Part shown: positions 23,421-35,800 of the stretch, in pieces | How the letters are laid out: each line of letters begins with the position of its first letter | How positions within the stretch are numbered: position 1 is the first letter of the stretch | Assembly: GCA_035478795.1 (NCBI GenBank) | Contig: DATIJJ010000021.1 | Span: forward strand, 1-44,443 | Direction: 5' to 3' | Length of the DNA: 44,443 bases | From: DATIJJ01 sp035478795 | GTDB taxonomy: Bacteria > Pseudomonadota > Gammaproteobacteria > DSM-16500 | The notes under the pieces: generated by a model | Seen by the model: only the letters and a program-made list of their open reading frames with translations | Databases searched by the model: none | Told to the model about the DNA's origin: nothing | Made by a program: the position numbers and the translations under genes

Positions 23421-24980
23421 TTGCACATATCAAAGCATTTTTTTTTGTTTTCGTGCCTTCTGCTCAGTGCATGCATGGTCGGCCCTGATTATAAAGAACC
23501 TGCCAAACCGATCGCCACACACTGGAAAAAAAACAATACATCCGTCAATGAAAAGTCGGCTAAAAATCCCGAGTGGTGGGAATCCTTTCACGATCCTGTT
23601 CTGACGCAACTCATTCAACAAGGCTATGCATCCAATCTTTCATTACAGGTTACAGGTGTCAGGGTGTTGCAGGCGAGGGCGACACTGGCCCAGTCTGTCG
23701 GTGAACTCTATCCACAACAACAGGCCATCATCGGTAATTATATGTATGACCGTATTGGCGGGGGATCACTGCAAGGCTTGTTGCCGACCAATATTAATAC
23801 GGCCATGCTGGGTTTTTCATTGAACTGGGAAATGGATTTTTGGGGGAAATATCGCCGCGCGATTTTATCGAACAATGCGGCGTTTCTCGCATCGATTGCA
23901 GCGTATGATGATGCGCTTGTGACGCTTACGGCTGACATTGCAAATGTCTATATTAAAATTCGCACGCTTCAGGCGCAAATTCGGGTGGTTGAAAGCAATA
24001 TTCAGGTACAAAAAATCGGTCTGCATTTAACGAAAGTGCGTTATGATTCAGGACAGACGAACCTGATGGACGTGGAACAGGCCAAAACGGAACTTTCGGA
24101 AACGGAGGCAAAGTTACCGACCTACCGGGCCGAATTACAAACACAAAAAGATGCATTGAGCATTTTATTGGGAGAGATTCCGAACCAGCTGGGTGCGCGT
24201 GTCAATGCACACGGTCACATTCCAACGACACCGGTTTCGGTTGCGGTGGGTATTCCGAAAGAAACCCTCGCAAGACGGCCGGATATTTATGAGGCACGCA
24301 TGGAAGCGGTGGCACAATCCGAGTTGATCGGGGCCACCAAAGCGAATCTTTTTCCTGCTCTTTCCCTGACAGGCACGTTTGCATTTGCTGCCAATAATAT
24401 TGGTTCTTCATCCGTCAAGGATATTTTTCAGTGGTCCAATCGAACCATCACAGCAGGCCCGTCTGTGAATTGGCCTGTTTTAAATTATGGACAAATCACC
24501 AATGCCGTGCGCGGGCAGGATGCTGCTTTTCAGCAGGCTCTGTTAAACTATGTCAATCTGGTTTTAAAAGCGCAGGGAGAAGTTCAGGATAATATCACGA
24601 CCTACATTGAATCCGGTCTTGCCAAAAACGCCCTCGTCAAGGCAGATCGGGCTGCGACGAAAACCTTGAAACTGGCGATGATTCGCTACAAGGAAGGTGA
24701 AACCGACTTCACACCGGTTCTTTATGCAGAGCAGCAGCAATTGCGCATCCAGTCATCTTTGGTGAATGCAGAAGGCGACATGCCACAATCCCTGGTGGCG
24801 CTCTATCGATCCCTCGGTGGCGGATGGGAAATTCGTCGAGGCAACGATGTCATTCCAGAATCGATGAAGCGTGAAATGGCAAGCAGAACCAACTGGGGCG
24901 ACTTGCTAAAACCGACGGAACACGCTGTACCGGTTAACTCGCAGCAATGGTTTAAACAATTGTATTTACCGAAGTGGTGA
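23421..24980 (+). CDS. RND efflux outer-membrane factor, NodT/OprM-type lipoprotein
   Basis: 519 residues from a TTG start (23421) with AGGGA 7 bases upstream; no ATG start fits. The signal peptide ends with the lipobox L-S-A-C (lipidated Cys near residue 18), followed by the typical MVGPDYKEP. Two outer-membrane-efflux repeats cover the rest, with the conserved ALARRPDIYEARMEAVAQSE-like motif in its usual place near residue 285. The protein should form the trimeric TolC-like exit duct. It is first in an operon with adaptor and pump, and its stop overlaps the adaptor start. No local regulator gene is seen. Confidence 0.93.
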   Translation: MHISKHFFLFSCLLLSACMVGPDYKEPAKPIATHWKKNNTSVNEKSAKNPEWWESFHDPVLTQLIQQGYASNLSLQVTGVRVLQARATLAQSVGELYPQQQAIIGNYMYDRIGGGSLQGLLPTNINTAMLGFSLNWEMDFWGKYRRAILSNNAAFLASIAAYDDALVTLTADIANVYIKIRTLQAQIRVVESNIQVQKIGLHLTKVRYDSGQTNLMDVEQAKTELSETEAKLPTYRAELQTQKDALSILLGEIPNQLGARVNAHGHIPTTPVSVAVGIPKETLARRPDIYEARMEAVAQSELIGATKANLFPALSLTGTFAFAANNIGSSSVKDIFQWSNRTITAGPSVNWPVLNYGQITNAVRGQDAAFQQALLNYVNLVLKAQGEVQDNITTYIESGLAKNALVKADRAATKTLKLAMIRYKEGETDFTPVLYAEQQQLRIQSSLVNAEGDMPQSLVALYRSLGGGWEIRRGNDVIPESMKREMASRTNWGDLLKPTEHAVPVNSQQWFKQLYLPKW

Positions 24981-26125
24981 TGAGCATGACGCGTGAAACC
25001 TTTCGCATCACACGCAAAAAAGCCATGATGATCCTTGTCGTGCTGGTGGTGTTATATGGGTTCCTGCATATTGTGATGAAACCCAAAACCCCGCCGCTTT
25101 TGACAGCCAAAGTCGTCGTACAGAAACCGGCGTGGAAAGAAGTGTCTGAATATGTCACGCAAACCGGCACGCTGGTTGCATTTAATTCGGTTGATCTGGT
25201 TGCACGTGTGGAAGGGTATCTCGATGCGATTGAATTCACGGATGGGACGTTCGTCAAAAAAGGCACGGAATTATTTGTCATTCAGCCGGAACCTTACATG
25301 GAACAATTAAAGGCAGCCGTGGCTGAAGTCGATGTACAAAAAGCCATGAACACTTACGATCAATCCGAATACGATCGACAGAAAAGAATGTATCGGCAAA
25401 ATGCGACTTCGCTTGATAATGTCCAGAAGTGGATGGCCAAAACGCAGGAATCCACGGCTGAAATTGCAAAAGCCGTTGCCAATGCCCGGATTGCAGCGAT
25501 CAATTATGGATACACGCATATACAGGCACCGTTTGATGGGCGCATTGGTCGACATCTGGTGGATATTGGCAATCTGGTCGGCAATGGGGTTGCAACCAAT
25601 CTTGCAACGATCGAACAGATCAATCCTATTTACGTGTATTTTAATTTGAATGAACTCGATCTTATCAAATTGCGTGCAGCCGCGGCCAAACATGGATTCA
25701 AACCATCGGATCTGAACCAGATTCCAGCGTATGTCAAATTGCAAAATGAAACGACATTTTCACACGAAGGCAGACTGAATTTCGTCAACACCGGCTTGAA
25801 TGCATCGACTGGCACGCTGGAATTTCGCGCCATTTTTAATAATGATGATTTTGTTTTATTGCCCGGATTATTTGTCGAAGTGCGTATCCGTGTGTCAGGA
25901 CCTGACAAAAAATTAACGTTGCCTGATACGGCTATTTTATATGATCAGATCGGTTCGTATGTGCTGGTCGTGGATAAAAACAATGTTGTGCAGTTGAAAC
26001 GGGTTGAGACGGGCGGGTCCGATCAGGGCATTCGCACCATCACACAAGGATTAACGGACAAGGACCGTGTCATTGTGAGCGGACTGCAATTTGCGACACC
26101 CAACAATAAAGTTGAGCTGATATGA
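24980..26125 (+). CDS. RND efflux periplasmic adaptor (membrane-fusion protein)
   Basis: 381 residues from the ATG at 24980, which overlaps the preceding TGA; GTG at 24974 and ATG at 24986 are alternatives. An N-terminal membrane anchor (about residues 15-35) is present in place of a lipobox. The lipoyl halves contain LVARVEGYLDAIEFTDGTFVKKGTELFVI and, later, YTHIQAPFDGRIGR. A helical hairpin lies between them and beta-barrel and membrane-proximal domains follow. This is the AcrA/MexA fold, bridging pump and outer-membrane factor. The stop overlaps the start of the pump gene (ATGA). Confidence 0.93.
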   Translation: MSMTRETFRITRKKAMMILVVLVVLYGFLHIVMKPKTPPLLTAKVVVQKPAWKEVSEYVTQTGTLVAFNSVDLVARVEGYLDAIEFTDGTFVKKGTELFVIQPEPYMEQLKAAVAEVDVQKAMNTYDQSEYDRQKRMYRQNATSLDNVQKWMAKTQESTAEIAKAVANARIAAINYGYTHIQAPFDGRIGRHLVDIGNLVGNGVATNLATIEQINPIYVYFNLNELDLIKLRAAAAKHGFKPSDLNQIPAYVKLQNETTFSHEGRLNFVNTGLNASTGTLEFRAIFNNDDFVLLPGLFVEVRIRVSGPDKKLTLPDTAILYDQIGSYVLVVDKNNVVQLKRVETGGSDQGIRTITQGLTDKDRVIVSGLQFATPNNKVELI

Positions 26126-29100
26126 TTTCCCAATTTTTTATTGAACGTCCGGTATTGGCCAATGTGCTGGCGCTCTTTATTGTATTGATCGGACTTGTCG
26201 CCATTGCGGTTTTACCGGTGACACAATATCCGGCCATTGTTCCACCGACCATTCAGGTGACGACGACTTATCCGGGTGCGGATGCGAAAACACTCATCAA
26301 TACCGTCGCACTCCCAATCGAACAACAGGTCAACGGTGTTGAAAACATGTTGTATATGCAATCGACCAGCACAAATAGCGGTGCCTATACCTTAATCGTG
26401 ACGTTTGCAATCGGTACGGATCTTAATTTCGCACAGGTCCTCGTGCAAAATCGGGTTCAGGCTGCGATGGCACAATTGCCGAAGTCCGTTCAGCAACAAG
26501 GTGTGGTGGTACAGCAAAAATCAACGGCCATTTTGCAATTTATCACATTGACTTCGGATCATAACCAGTACGATGGTCTGTTTCTCAATAATTACGCCAC
26601 GATTAACATGCAAAATGAACTGGAACGCTTGCCGGGTGTTGGCAATGTCCTGATTTTTGGATCGGGTTCGTATGCGATGCGCATTTGGCTGGATCCGCAA
26701 AAAATGTTGGCGTATTCACTCAATCCGTCTGATGTGTTGAATGCCATCAGCCAACAGAACAAGGCCATTTCAGCAGGGCAGGTGGCTTCTCCACCGGTAT
26801 CCGGTCAGGAAGCTTATCAATTGACGGTGAATGTACCTGGTTTATTGACGAATGCGGATGAATTTTCCAATATCATTATTAAATCAGACAGTACGCAGCC
26901 TGATCAGACAGCAAAACAAAACACAAAAAAAAGCATCACCGCACGCGTGGTCAGAATTCGTGATGTTGGACGTGTGGAACTGGGTTCATCCAATTATGCC
27001 ATGTCCGCAAAATTAAATGATAAACCCACCGCTGCGATAGGGATTTATCAATTGCCAGGTGCGAATGCACTCAAGGTGGCAAAGGAAGTGCGAAAGACAG
27101 TCGAAAAAATGGCGAAGAAATTTCCGCCCGGGATGCAATATTCGATTCCGTTTGACACGACAAAATTTGTAACGGCGTCCGTTGATGAAGTGTATAAAAC
27201 ATTATTTGAGGCAACGATTCTGGTTTTGATTGTCATCATGGTTTTTTTACAAAATTTTCGTGCGACGCTCGTTCCAACGACCACGGTTCCTGTCACGATC
27301 ATCGGTGCTTTTTTTGGCATGATGTTACTCAATTATTCGATTAATTTATTAACGCTTTTTGCGCTGGTTCTTGCGATTGGTATTGTGGTGGATGATGCGA
27401 TCGTGATTGTGGAAGGTGTCACGCAACACGTCGAAAAAGGCGAATCACCGAAAAATGCCTCGATTTTTGCGATGAAAGAATTACTGGGTCCTATCATCGG
27501 AATCACGCTCGTTTTGATGGCAGTCTTTGTTCCAGCCGGTTTTATGCCAGGTCTCACCGGTGCCATGTATGCACAATTTGCATTGGTGATTGCAGTCACT
27601 GCGTTTATCAGTGCTGTGAATGCAATGACATTAAAACCGACGCAATGTGCGCTCTGGTTAAGACCCGTGGATCCGCATCGCGAAAAAAATCGTTTTTATC
27701 GAGGGTTCGATAAAATCTATGACAAGACAGAATCCACCTACATGCGCTTTATGAATCAACTGGTGCATCATAGCAAGCTTTCCAGTGTGATTGGATTGAT
27801 TCTGGTGGGCATTTCTATTTTGGGTTTGTCTCGCATTCCAACCGGTTTTATTCCCATTGAAGATCAGGGTTATCTCATGATGAATATCCAGTTGCCGGAT
27901 GGTGCAACACTCACTCGCACAGAAACCTTGCTGAATCAATTGTCGAAAAAAGTTCAGACCATTCCAGGGATTGAAAATGTCATTGCGATTAATGGTATTT
28001 CTCTGCTCGATAACAGCGCGAACCTTGCGAATGCGGGTGTGTTATACGTCATGTTTAAAGACTGGAGCGATCGAGGTAAAAATGAAAGTTTGCCTGTTTT
28101 ATTTAAAAAATTAAACGAGATTGCCGTTGATACGCTGGATGCGAAAGTGCTCGTGATGATTCCGCCACCCATTCAGGGACTGGGCAATGGCGCCGGATTT
28201 CAGATGCAGGTTGAGTTACAGGATGGTTCGTTTGATTATCGCAAATTGCAAGCGGCGACGGATTTACTGATTCATCAGGGCAACGAAAATCCCGGATTGA
28301 GTCATCTGATGACATCCTTCCGTTCATCAGTTCCCCAGTTATTTGCACCGATTGATCGGGTCAAGGCGGAGTCGCTCGGCGTCACGGTTGGGGATGCGAT
28401 GAGTGCGCTTGAAACCTACGTGGGTTCATCCTACGTGAATCTTTTCACAAAATACGGACAGGTTTTTCAGGTGTATGTGCAAGGTGAGGCACGTTCCCGC
28501 ATGACGATTGATGATGTGCGTCATTTGTATGTGAAAAACAGATTGGGCGAAATGGTTCCGATCGGGACATTGACAGACATGATTCCTGCGGTGGGACCTG
28601 CGATTATTTCACTTTATAATCTGTATCCATCGAGCAATATTTATGGGGTGTCGGCAGCCGGGTACAGTTCCGGACAATCGATTCAATCCATGGAAAATCT
28701 GGCCTCAACCATTTTGCCGAGTGGTCTTTCATATGAATGGACCGGCACGTCCTATCAGGAAAAACTCGCGGGGAATTTAAGTTATCTGATTTTTGCGCTC
28801 TCGCTGATTCTGGTCTATATGATTCTGGCCGGCCAATATGAAAACTGGCTGACGCCGCTGGCGATATTGTTCAGTGTGCCACTGGCGTTATTGGGAACTG
28901 TCACGGCGCTGACGTTATTGGGTATGGCCAATAATATGTACACGCAAATCGGGATTTTATTGTTGATAGCGCTTGCGGCCAAAAATGCGATTTTGATTGT
29001 GGAAGTCGCGCGTGAGCAGCATGAGCTTCACGGCAAGTCGGTGATTGAAGCGGCACTGATCGGTGCAAAAACACGTTTTCGCCCGATCATCATGACATCC

Positions 29101-29304
29101 TTTGCCTTTATTCTGGGCGTCATGCCGCTCGTCTTTGCAACCGGGGCGGGTGCGAATGCGAGGCGTTCCATCGGGATTGCAGTGAGCAGTGGCATGTTGG
29201 CATCGACCTGTCTTGCCGTTCTTTTTGTCCCGGCGTTTTATGTGATGTTGCAAACGTGGCAGGCTGAACGAAAAGCCAGGCGATCCGAGGGGCTTGCGAC
29301 CTGA
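26122..29304 (+). CDS. RND multidrug efflux pump, HAE-1 (AcrB/MexB) family
   Basis: 1060 residues, the usual length, with 12 transmembrane helices and two large periplasmic loops. The start MISQFFIERPVLANVLAL is typical of the family. The proton-relay residues are present: the Asp pair at 424-425 in GIVVDDAIVIVEG (helix 4) and Lys954 in LAAKNAILIVEVA (helix 10). The pump exports hydrophobic drugs, dyes or bile-salt-like compounds with proton antiport. It completes a three-gene efflux operon (outer factor, adaptor, pump). Substrates cannot be read from sequence. Confidence 0.95.
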   Translation: MISQFFIERPVLANVLALFIVLIGLVAIAVLPVTQYPAIVPPTIQVTTTYPGADAKTLINTVALPIEQQVNGVENMLYMQSTSTNSGAYTLIVTFAIGTDLNFAQVLVQNRVQAAMAQLPKSVQQQGVVVQQKSTAILQFITLTSDHNQYDGLFLNNYATINMQNELERLPGVGNVLIFGSGSYAMRIWLDPQKMLAYSLNPSDVLNAISQQNKAISAGQVASPPVSGQEAYQLTVNVPGLLTNADEFSNIIIKSDSTQPDQTAKQNTKKSITARVVRIRDVGRVELGSSNYAMSAKLNDKPTAAIGIYQLPGANALKVAKEVRKTVEKMAKKFPPGMQYSIPFDTTKFVTASVDEVYKTLFEATILVLIVIMVFLQNFRATLVPTTTVPVTIIGAFFGMMLLNYSINLLTLFALVLAIGIVVDDAIVIVEGVTQHVEKGESPKNASIFAMKELLGPIIGITLVLMAVFVPAGFMPGLTGAMYAQFALVIAVTAFISAVNAMTLKPTQCALWLRPVDPHREKNRFYRGFDKIYDKTESTYMRFMNQLVHHSKLSSVIGLILVGISILGLSRIPTGFIPIEDQGYLMMNIQLPDGATLTRTETLLNQLSKKVQTIPGIENVIAINGISLLDNSANLANAGVLYVMFKDWSDRGKNESLPVLFKKLNEIAVDTLDAKVLVMIPPPIQGLGNGAGFQMQVELQDGSFDYRKLQAATDLLIHQGNENPGLSHLMTSFRSSVPQLFAPIDRVKAESLGVTVGDAMSALETYVGSSYVNLFTKYGQVFQVYVQGEARSRMTIDDVRHLYVKNRLGEMVPIGTLTDMIPAVGPAIISLYNLYPSSNIYGVSAAGYSSGQSIQSMENLASTILPSGLSYEWTGTSYQEKLAGNLSYLIFALSLILVYMILAGQYENWLTPLAILFSVPLALLGTVTALTLLGMANNMYTQIGILLLIALAAKNAILIVEVAREQHELHGKSVIEAALIGAKTRFRPIIMTSFAFILGVMPLVFATGAGANARRSIGIAVSSGMLASTCLAVLFVPAFYVMLQTWQAERKARRSEGLAT

Positions 29305-29364
29305 TTGACCCGGCCGGAAAATTCAAAAAATTCTTTATTAATCATAAAGATAGGCGATTTTACC

Positions 29365-29514
29365 GGCCTTGTTGCGTAAATCAGGCCTCTATCCGAGCCG
29401 CGACCGTCAGGGAGCGCGTCACAAGTTCTGCGAGATACCAACGGAATTAGAAAATACTGTGACGCTCCCTGACGGTCGCGGCTCGGATAGAGGCCTGATT
29501 TACGCAACAAGGCC
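29365..29514. mobile_element. MITE-like inverted-repeat element (150 bp) with 9-bp target duplication
   Basis: The arms run inward from GGCCTTGTTGCGTAAATCAG at 29365 and from the same sequence on the minus strand at 29514. They match for 52 bases before a 2-base offset, around a centre of about 40 bp. Direct 9-bp copies of GATTTTACC stand immediately outside (29356-29364 and 29515-29523), as expected of a transposition target duplication. The element has no ORF. Its removal restores a small hairpin (GGCGATT and AATCGCC) at the 3' side of the efflux operon. Confidence 0.85.
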
Positions 29515-29526
29515 GATTTTACCCCT

Positions 29527-29659
29527 GAATCGCCAAACGAGCGAAAAACAAAAACCTCAATATAATCAATAAGTTACAAAAAAACCGGCGCGGGCAGGGC
29601 GCCCGAAAAACAAAATTTCCCTGTACAATCAAGTAGTTACAAACTTATCCTCAGTGAAA
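29527..29659. repeat. Dispersed repeat, copy B (two units with 63-bp period)
   Basis: TATAATCAAT at 29561 and TACAATCAAG at 29624 are 63 bp apart, as in copy A (8557-8690). Both units are preceded by GAAAAACAAAA and followed by GTTACAA. Copy B starts TGAATCGCC and ends TTATCCTCAGTGA, again like copy A. A GC-rich insert (about 29584-29604) separates the units. The rest of the gap to 29896 holds the untranslated leader of the adhesin gene, and I see no c-di-GMP riboswitch in it. Confidence 0.75.
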
Positions 29660-29896
29660 GCCCGATTTCTGGAAATTCGCATGCCGGGGGCGCACGGTTC
29701 GCGACAGGTATTTCTATTTTTTCGCATAACAGCATGATTCTTTTATGAACATATATCCAACTAGATGGCAATAATAGGCCTATACTTAATAGAGGGGATG
29801 ATCTATTCAATATAAGGGACAATATTTCTATTTTTCATCTGGTTACAAAATACACTGAGTACAATCCTGCTCTTGTAAAAAGAGGAGGGAGAGGTT

Positions 29897-32800
29897 ATGA
29901 GTAAAAGACGTGTAAAAGGAAGTTCACATCTAAATGGAATAGGAAGAAGATTACGAAGGGGTAAGGATAGAAGAATCCATCCATTCTATAGAATTTTCTT
30001 ATCGTTGACAGGGTATCATCGCAATGTGAGAAGTCCATTTTCACGTTTCATGCTTGCATTATTGACTTACGCTTGTGTTTTTTCTGTCAGTACGTCCCTT
30101 GATATTTTTTCCAATCCGACGGGAGGGGAAGTCGTAGCAGGCAATGCTGCCATCAGCTCTCCTTCTTCAAGGGTAGTGCAAATTCATCAAATGAGTAATA
30201 AAGCGATTATCAACTGGCAAAGTTTTAATATCGGCGCAAAAGAAAAAACACAGTTTATACAACCTTCTTCTCATGCAATTGTACTCAATCGAATTAACCC
30301 TGGTCAGGGCGTATCACAAATTTATGGTCTGCTTAAGGCGAATGGACAAATCATTTTAATTAATCAGGCCGGGATTTATTTTGGCCCTGGCTCGCATGTT
30401 GATGTTGCAGGCATCATTGCATCAACATCCAATATCTCTAATGAAAACTTTCTTGCTGGAAACTATATCTTTGATCAAGCCTCCCCATTTTCGGGTTCCG
30501 TTATCAATGAAGGAACAATCATAGCCAGAAATAATGGGCTGGTTGCCTTATTGGGAACAGGTGCTGTTAACAATGGTTTAATACAAGCAAAATTAGGCAA
30601 TGTCGTATTGGCATCCGGAAATAAATTCACTATTTTTTTTAATGGCGATCAATTCATTGGCTTCTCGGTCGATGAAGCTGCAACAACAGCAGGCGTCGAT
30701 CAAAATGGTAACCGACTTAAAAATGGCGTCAGCAATACCGGTAAAATTATTGCAAATGGGGGAATGATTTTAATTTCAGCGCGCGCGGCAAGCAATGTAT
30801 TGGATAACGCAATTAATATGCAAGGTGTGGCCATTGCGCATTCTGTATCACAACATGCCGGGGCCATTATTCTTTCCGGTGGTGAGAATGGCACTGTCAG
30901 AGTATCCGGTCATTTAAATGTGTCTTCTCGAAACAACCAGGGAGGAACGATTAAAATTTCAGGAAACAATATTAACGTTGGGTCTAACGCCATATTAAAC
31001 GCAAGTGGAAAAACCGGCGGCGGTGAAATTTTAGTGGGTGGAAATGCGCATGGTGCAGGACCCGGGCAAAATGCAAGTTATACCTACATTGCGAAAGGCG
31101 CCAGTATTTTGGCGAATGCTTTACTAACAGGTAATGGCGGACAAGTCGTTGTCTGGTCCGATTTGGGAACGGGATTTTATGGAAATATTGATGCGAAAGG
31201 CGGCGCTCTTTCAGGAAATGGTGGCTTTGTTGAAACATCCGGTAAAGCTTATCTGGATGCGATGGGAACTGTTAATGCCAGTGCACCGGCAGGATTATCA
31301 GGAAACTGGTTACTTGATCCATTTAATGTAACGATTACGACCACAACAACAAATGGTGCATTCGATAATGGGAGTCCAACCGATACTTATGCGCCTACAG
31401 CAAATACAGCGACTGCAAATGTTGCTACGATAAATAGTGCCTTGAGTGGAGGAACGAATGTCACCGTCAATACAGGATCATCTGGCGTTCAGGCAGGAAC
31501 GATTACTCTCAGTTCAGCTATTCTCAAAAATGCAGGTTCAACCGCAACGTTAACGTTAAATGCAGCGGGTGGAATTACGCTTGATAATACGATTACATCA
31601 ACGAGTGGTGGACTCAATGTCACATTGATCGGTGATGCGCTGACAATCAATTCTGCCATCACAACAAATGGCGGAAATTTTTTAAGTACAACTCAAAATG
31701 CGACTACGCTTGCAAGTACTCTTAATACAGGCGCAGGCACAGTGACTATGAATGTCAATCAGGATAGTGCGGGTGCAAATGCGTTTGTGATGAGCGCAGG
31801 CAGTTCGATTACTACAACCAATTCGGGTGCATCAGCTGTTGCAATTAATGTAAATACTGCAGCAGGTGGTACAGGCACAGCTGCGCTGAGAGATATTACA
31901 ACAGGCAGTGGCGGTACAATTTCTGTGGCAACCAATACCGGCGGTAATGCAACTGGCGGCAGTATCACCATGCCATCAGGTACTTTAAATGCAGGGACAG
32001 GAACCATTTCATTATTCACATCCGCTGCCGCAGCACGTGCGATTGGGACTGCTGCGCTTAACATACAAATGATTGCGGGTAATATCACGACTGGCGCAGG
32101 GAGTGGCGGCACGTTTATCACCAATACGGGCGCGAGCGCATTGAATCTTTTAGCCAATACAGGAACGGGTGGTGGATTCACATTATCTTCGCTAAACAGT
32201 TCGGCGATCACCAATAGTGGAACACTGACATTTCCAGGTACACTGACAATTGCAGCGGGAGCAACGCAAGACATTACATTAAATTCAGCAGCCAATAATT
32301 TCGGTACAGTTGTGATTACCAGCGGACGCAATGTGTCTTTGCTTGATACGAATTCAACTATCCTGGGTGCTTCTACTATTTCCGGAACGTTAGGTGTGAC
32401 AGCCGGTGGAACGATTTCGCAAAGTGGCGCATTAACAGTGTCCGGAACACCTACATTTACAGTGACAGCACCTTTATCAGATATTTTGTTATCAACTTCT
32501 GCGAATGCTTTCAGCACAACGCCAGTCTTTACAAGTAATGGCAATATACGTGATTTATCATTACGACGTACTTTAGCCGGTGCAACAGTGCCTGCCATAC
32601 CCACGGGTGTCAGAAATCTGACATTGATTTTTGATAGTGCCGGCATGGTGTTACCCACAATGACATTGACCGGTACTTTATCAGCCACGGCAAATGGCAC
32701 GATCACACAAACCGGACCACTCGCTATCACTGGCATTACAACGCTTGCAGCGGGAAGTGCGAATGATATTACTTTAAATAATGCGAACAATGATTTTAGT

Positions 32801-35800
32801 ACGGCAACCATTATAAGTGGTAATAATGTATCACTGCGTGATCTCAATGCATTCATTCTGGGTGCGTCGACTATAGGTGGAACGCTGAATGTCACAACAA
32901 ATGGTGCTTTAACGCAAAGTGGTGCAGGATTAACAGTAACAGGTGCAACAACGCTTGCAGCAGGATCAGCAAATAATATTACCTTGAATACAGCAGGGAA
33001 TAATTTTAGTTCTGTGGGTATTACATCCGGTAATAATGTTTTATTAAGAGATGCGAACTCGCTTATTTTAAATGCGTCGACTGTCACCGGCACATTGGGT
33101 GTCACAACAGCAGGCGCTATCACTCAGGCGGGCGCTTTGAACATTACAGGTATAACGACATTGGCAGCAGGCTCAACTAATGATATTACGCTCAATAATG
33201 CAAGTAATATTTTCAGCAGGATAGGTATTACATCCGGTAATAATGTTGCATTGGTTGATACGAATGCATTGATACTTGGAACATCAAATGTCTCAGGAAC
33301 TTATACAGTGACAGCGGGCGGCACGCTATCAGAAGCAGGTGTGCTAACCGTTGCCGGAACGCCAACATTTACATTAACTACACCAGGCACTGATATTTTA
33401 TTATCAACCCAGGCGAATGCATTTACAGTCACTCCGGTCTTTACCAACAATGGCAACATACGTGATCTGGCATTACGTAGAACGTTAGCATTAGCTGGAA
33501 TACCTGTTCTTCCTGCAGGATTACGCAATCTGACTTTAACTTATAATTCAGCAATCAATTTACCTGCTATCACCCTGACAGGCTCATTCACAGGATCAGC
33601 TGCAGGTGGTTTGACACTGGGTGGCAATTTGACAACAGGTGCAAATTCTTCTGTGACGGTTACAGCAGGAACTTTCGCGATAGCAGATGGCGCAACATTT
33701 AATTCGAATAATACCAATTTAAATATTACAGCCACGGATTTTAATTTAAATACGACAGGCGCATTAAATTTGGGAACGGGAACATTGAATATCATTAGTA
33801 ATACAGCGAACAGTACGATTGGTCTGGGGAATACTGCGGGAACCATGACGATTAGCGGTTCAGAATTACAACGCATGACGGCCACTATTTTTAATCTGAG
33901 CGCACCATCAGACTCACAACTTATTCTGGATGGAATCACAGCAGCAAATAGTGCAGGTATTGGAACAATGAATTTCCTTGCTAATACCGGACAGATTAGC
34001 AGTATGGTTATCCTGAATAATCCTTCCAGCTTTAAAGCGCTCACTGCAAGTATCGATAATGGCATCACAGTTGGAAGCGGTGCTTCTCTCACAACCACTG
34101 TAGGTAATATGGTTCTCAATGGAGATGCAGGTGGTATTGGCGGATCGAATAATTCCATTCTTTTAAATGGTAATCTGACTTCAGCGGGTACGATGACCTT
34201 ATCTGCTTTTCTGAATGGAATAATTATCAACGCGCCTGTCACGCTGACAGCGAATGGCATCACAATCAATCATGCTGTGAATGGAGCTAACGATCTCATC
34301 ATTAACGCAGGCACAGGCACTACTACCTTTGTACAACCGGTGGGTGCAACGACGCCTCTTCTGAGTCTGGTAGACACTAACGCGACAGATACTGTCATCA
34401 GTCAAAATATCAATACGACAGGGAATATCAGTATCGCTTCGGGTGGTAATCTCACTTTAAGCACAGGTAATTTAACGAGTAGTGCGGGCAGTGTTTTACT
34501 GACAGGTACAGGTATCACACTGAACTCTACGATTCATGCAAATGCTGCCGGTAATTCCATTGTTATTGCAGGACAAACCTTTACGAATAACACAGGATCA
34601 GGCGTCTTTAGTCCGGGAGCAGGCAATTTTCTGGTGTGGTCCGGCAATCCTGCAAATGATAATCGTGGAGGCCTTGCCTATAATTTTAAACAATATAACG
34701 CGATATATGGTTCAACTGCTGTTGCAGGCACGGGTAATGGGTTCCTCTATACATTAGCTCCGGTTATAACACCTTCACTGATGGGTTCAGTATCAAAAGA
34801 ATATAATGGGACAACAAATGCGACTTTAACCGGAAGCAATTATACATTTTCGGGTGCGATTGATTCCGATACCGTGACACTCAATAATCCGGTTAATGGC
34901 ACTTATGGTTCGCCCAATGTCGGTACGAATATCAATGTCTCTGTTGCTGGCATTGCTATTGTCAGTGCAACAAATGGAAGCGCAACAGTGTATGGATATC
35001 AAATTACCCCTGTTGCTAATGCAAACATAGGTCAGATTACACAGGCGCCGCTAACTATTACAGCGAATAATGCAAGTAAGACATACGGTCAAACCACGAC
35101 ATTTACCGGAACGGAATTTACAGCGGCCGGATTACAAAACGGTCAAACAGTCGGTAGCACGACATTAGCGAGCGCTGGTGCGATTAATACAGCGAATGTG
35201 AGCGGTAGTCCCTATAGCATTGATTCCTCACTGGCGACAGGCGGTACATTTAACCCGACCAATTACAGCATCACTTATGCGAATGGCACATTAACAGTTA
35301 ATCCTGCCGCACTGACTATTACTGCTAATAATGCAAGTAAGACGTATGGCCAAACCACAACATTTACCGGAACAGAATTTACAGCGGCCGGATTACAAAA
35401 CGGTGAAACGGTCGGTAGCACGACATTAGCGAGCGTTGGTGCGATTAATATAGCGAATGTGAGCGGTAGCCCCTATAGCATTGATTCCTCACTGGCGACA
35501 GGCGGTACATTTGATGCTAACAATTATGCTATTACATATACGAATGGTGCGTTAACAGTGACGCCAGCAACACTCGTTTACACAGCGAATACAGCGGCTC
35601 GTTTATTCGGGGAAGCAAATCCTGCATTCAGCGGAAATATAGCGGGATTTGTCCTCGGCGAAACACAAGCCAGCGCTACCACCGGTACGATGGTATTCGA
35701 CACGACAGCCACACCTGTAAGCACGGCAGGGTATTATCCGATAACGGGTTCTGGTCTCAGTGCCAATTTTGGTAATTATGTATTTACTCAGGCAGCAAGC

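Noticed and set aside
29660..29896. c-di-GMP (GEMM) riboswitch before the adhesin
   Set aside because: I looked for the conserved GEMM core and its stems in the leader and did not find them.
31759..34269. Long antisense ORFs (454 and 242 residues) within the adhesin gene
   Set aside because: They are reverse readings of Thr/Asn/Ala-rich repeats, giving low-complexity Val/Pro/Ala proteins. The plus-strand 2162-residue frame has the signal region and domains.
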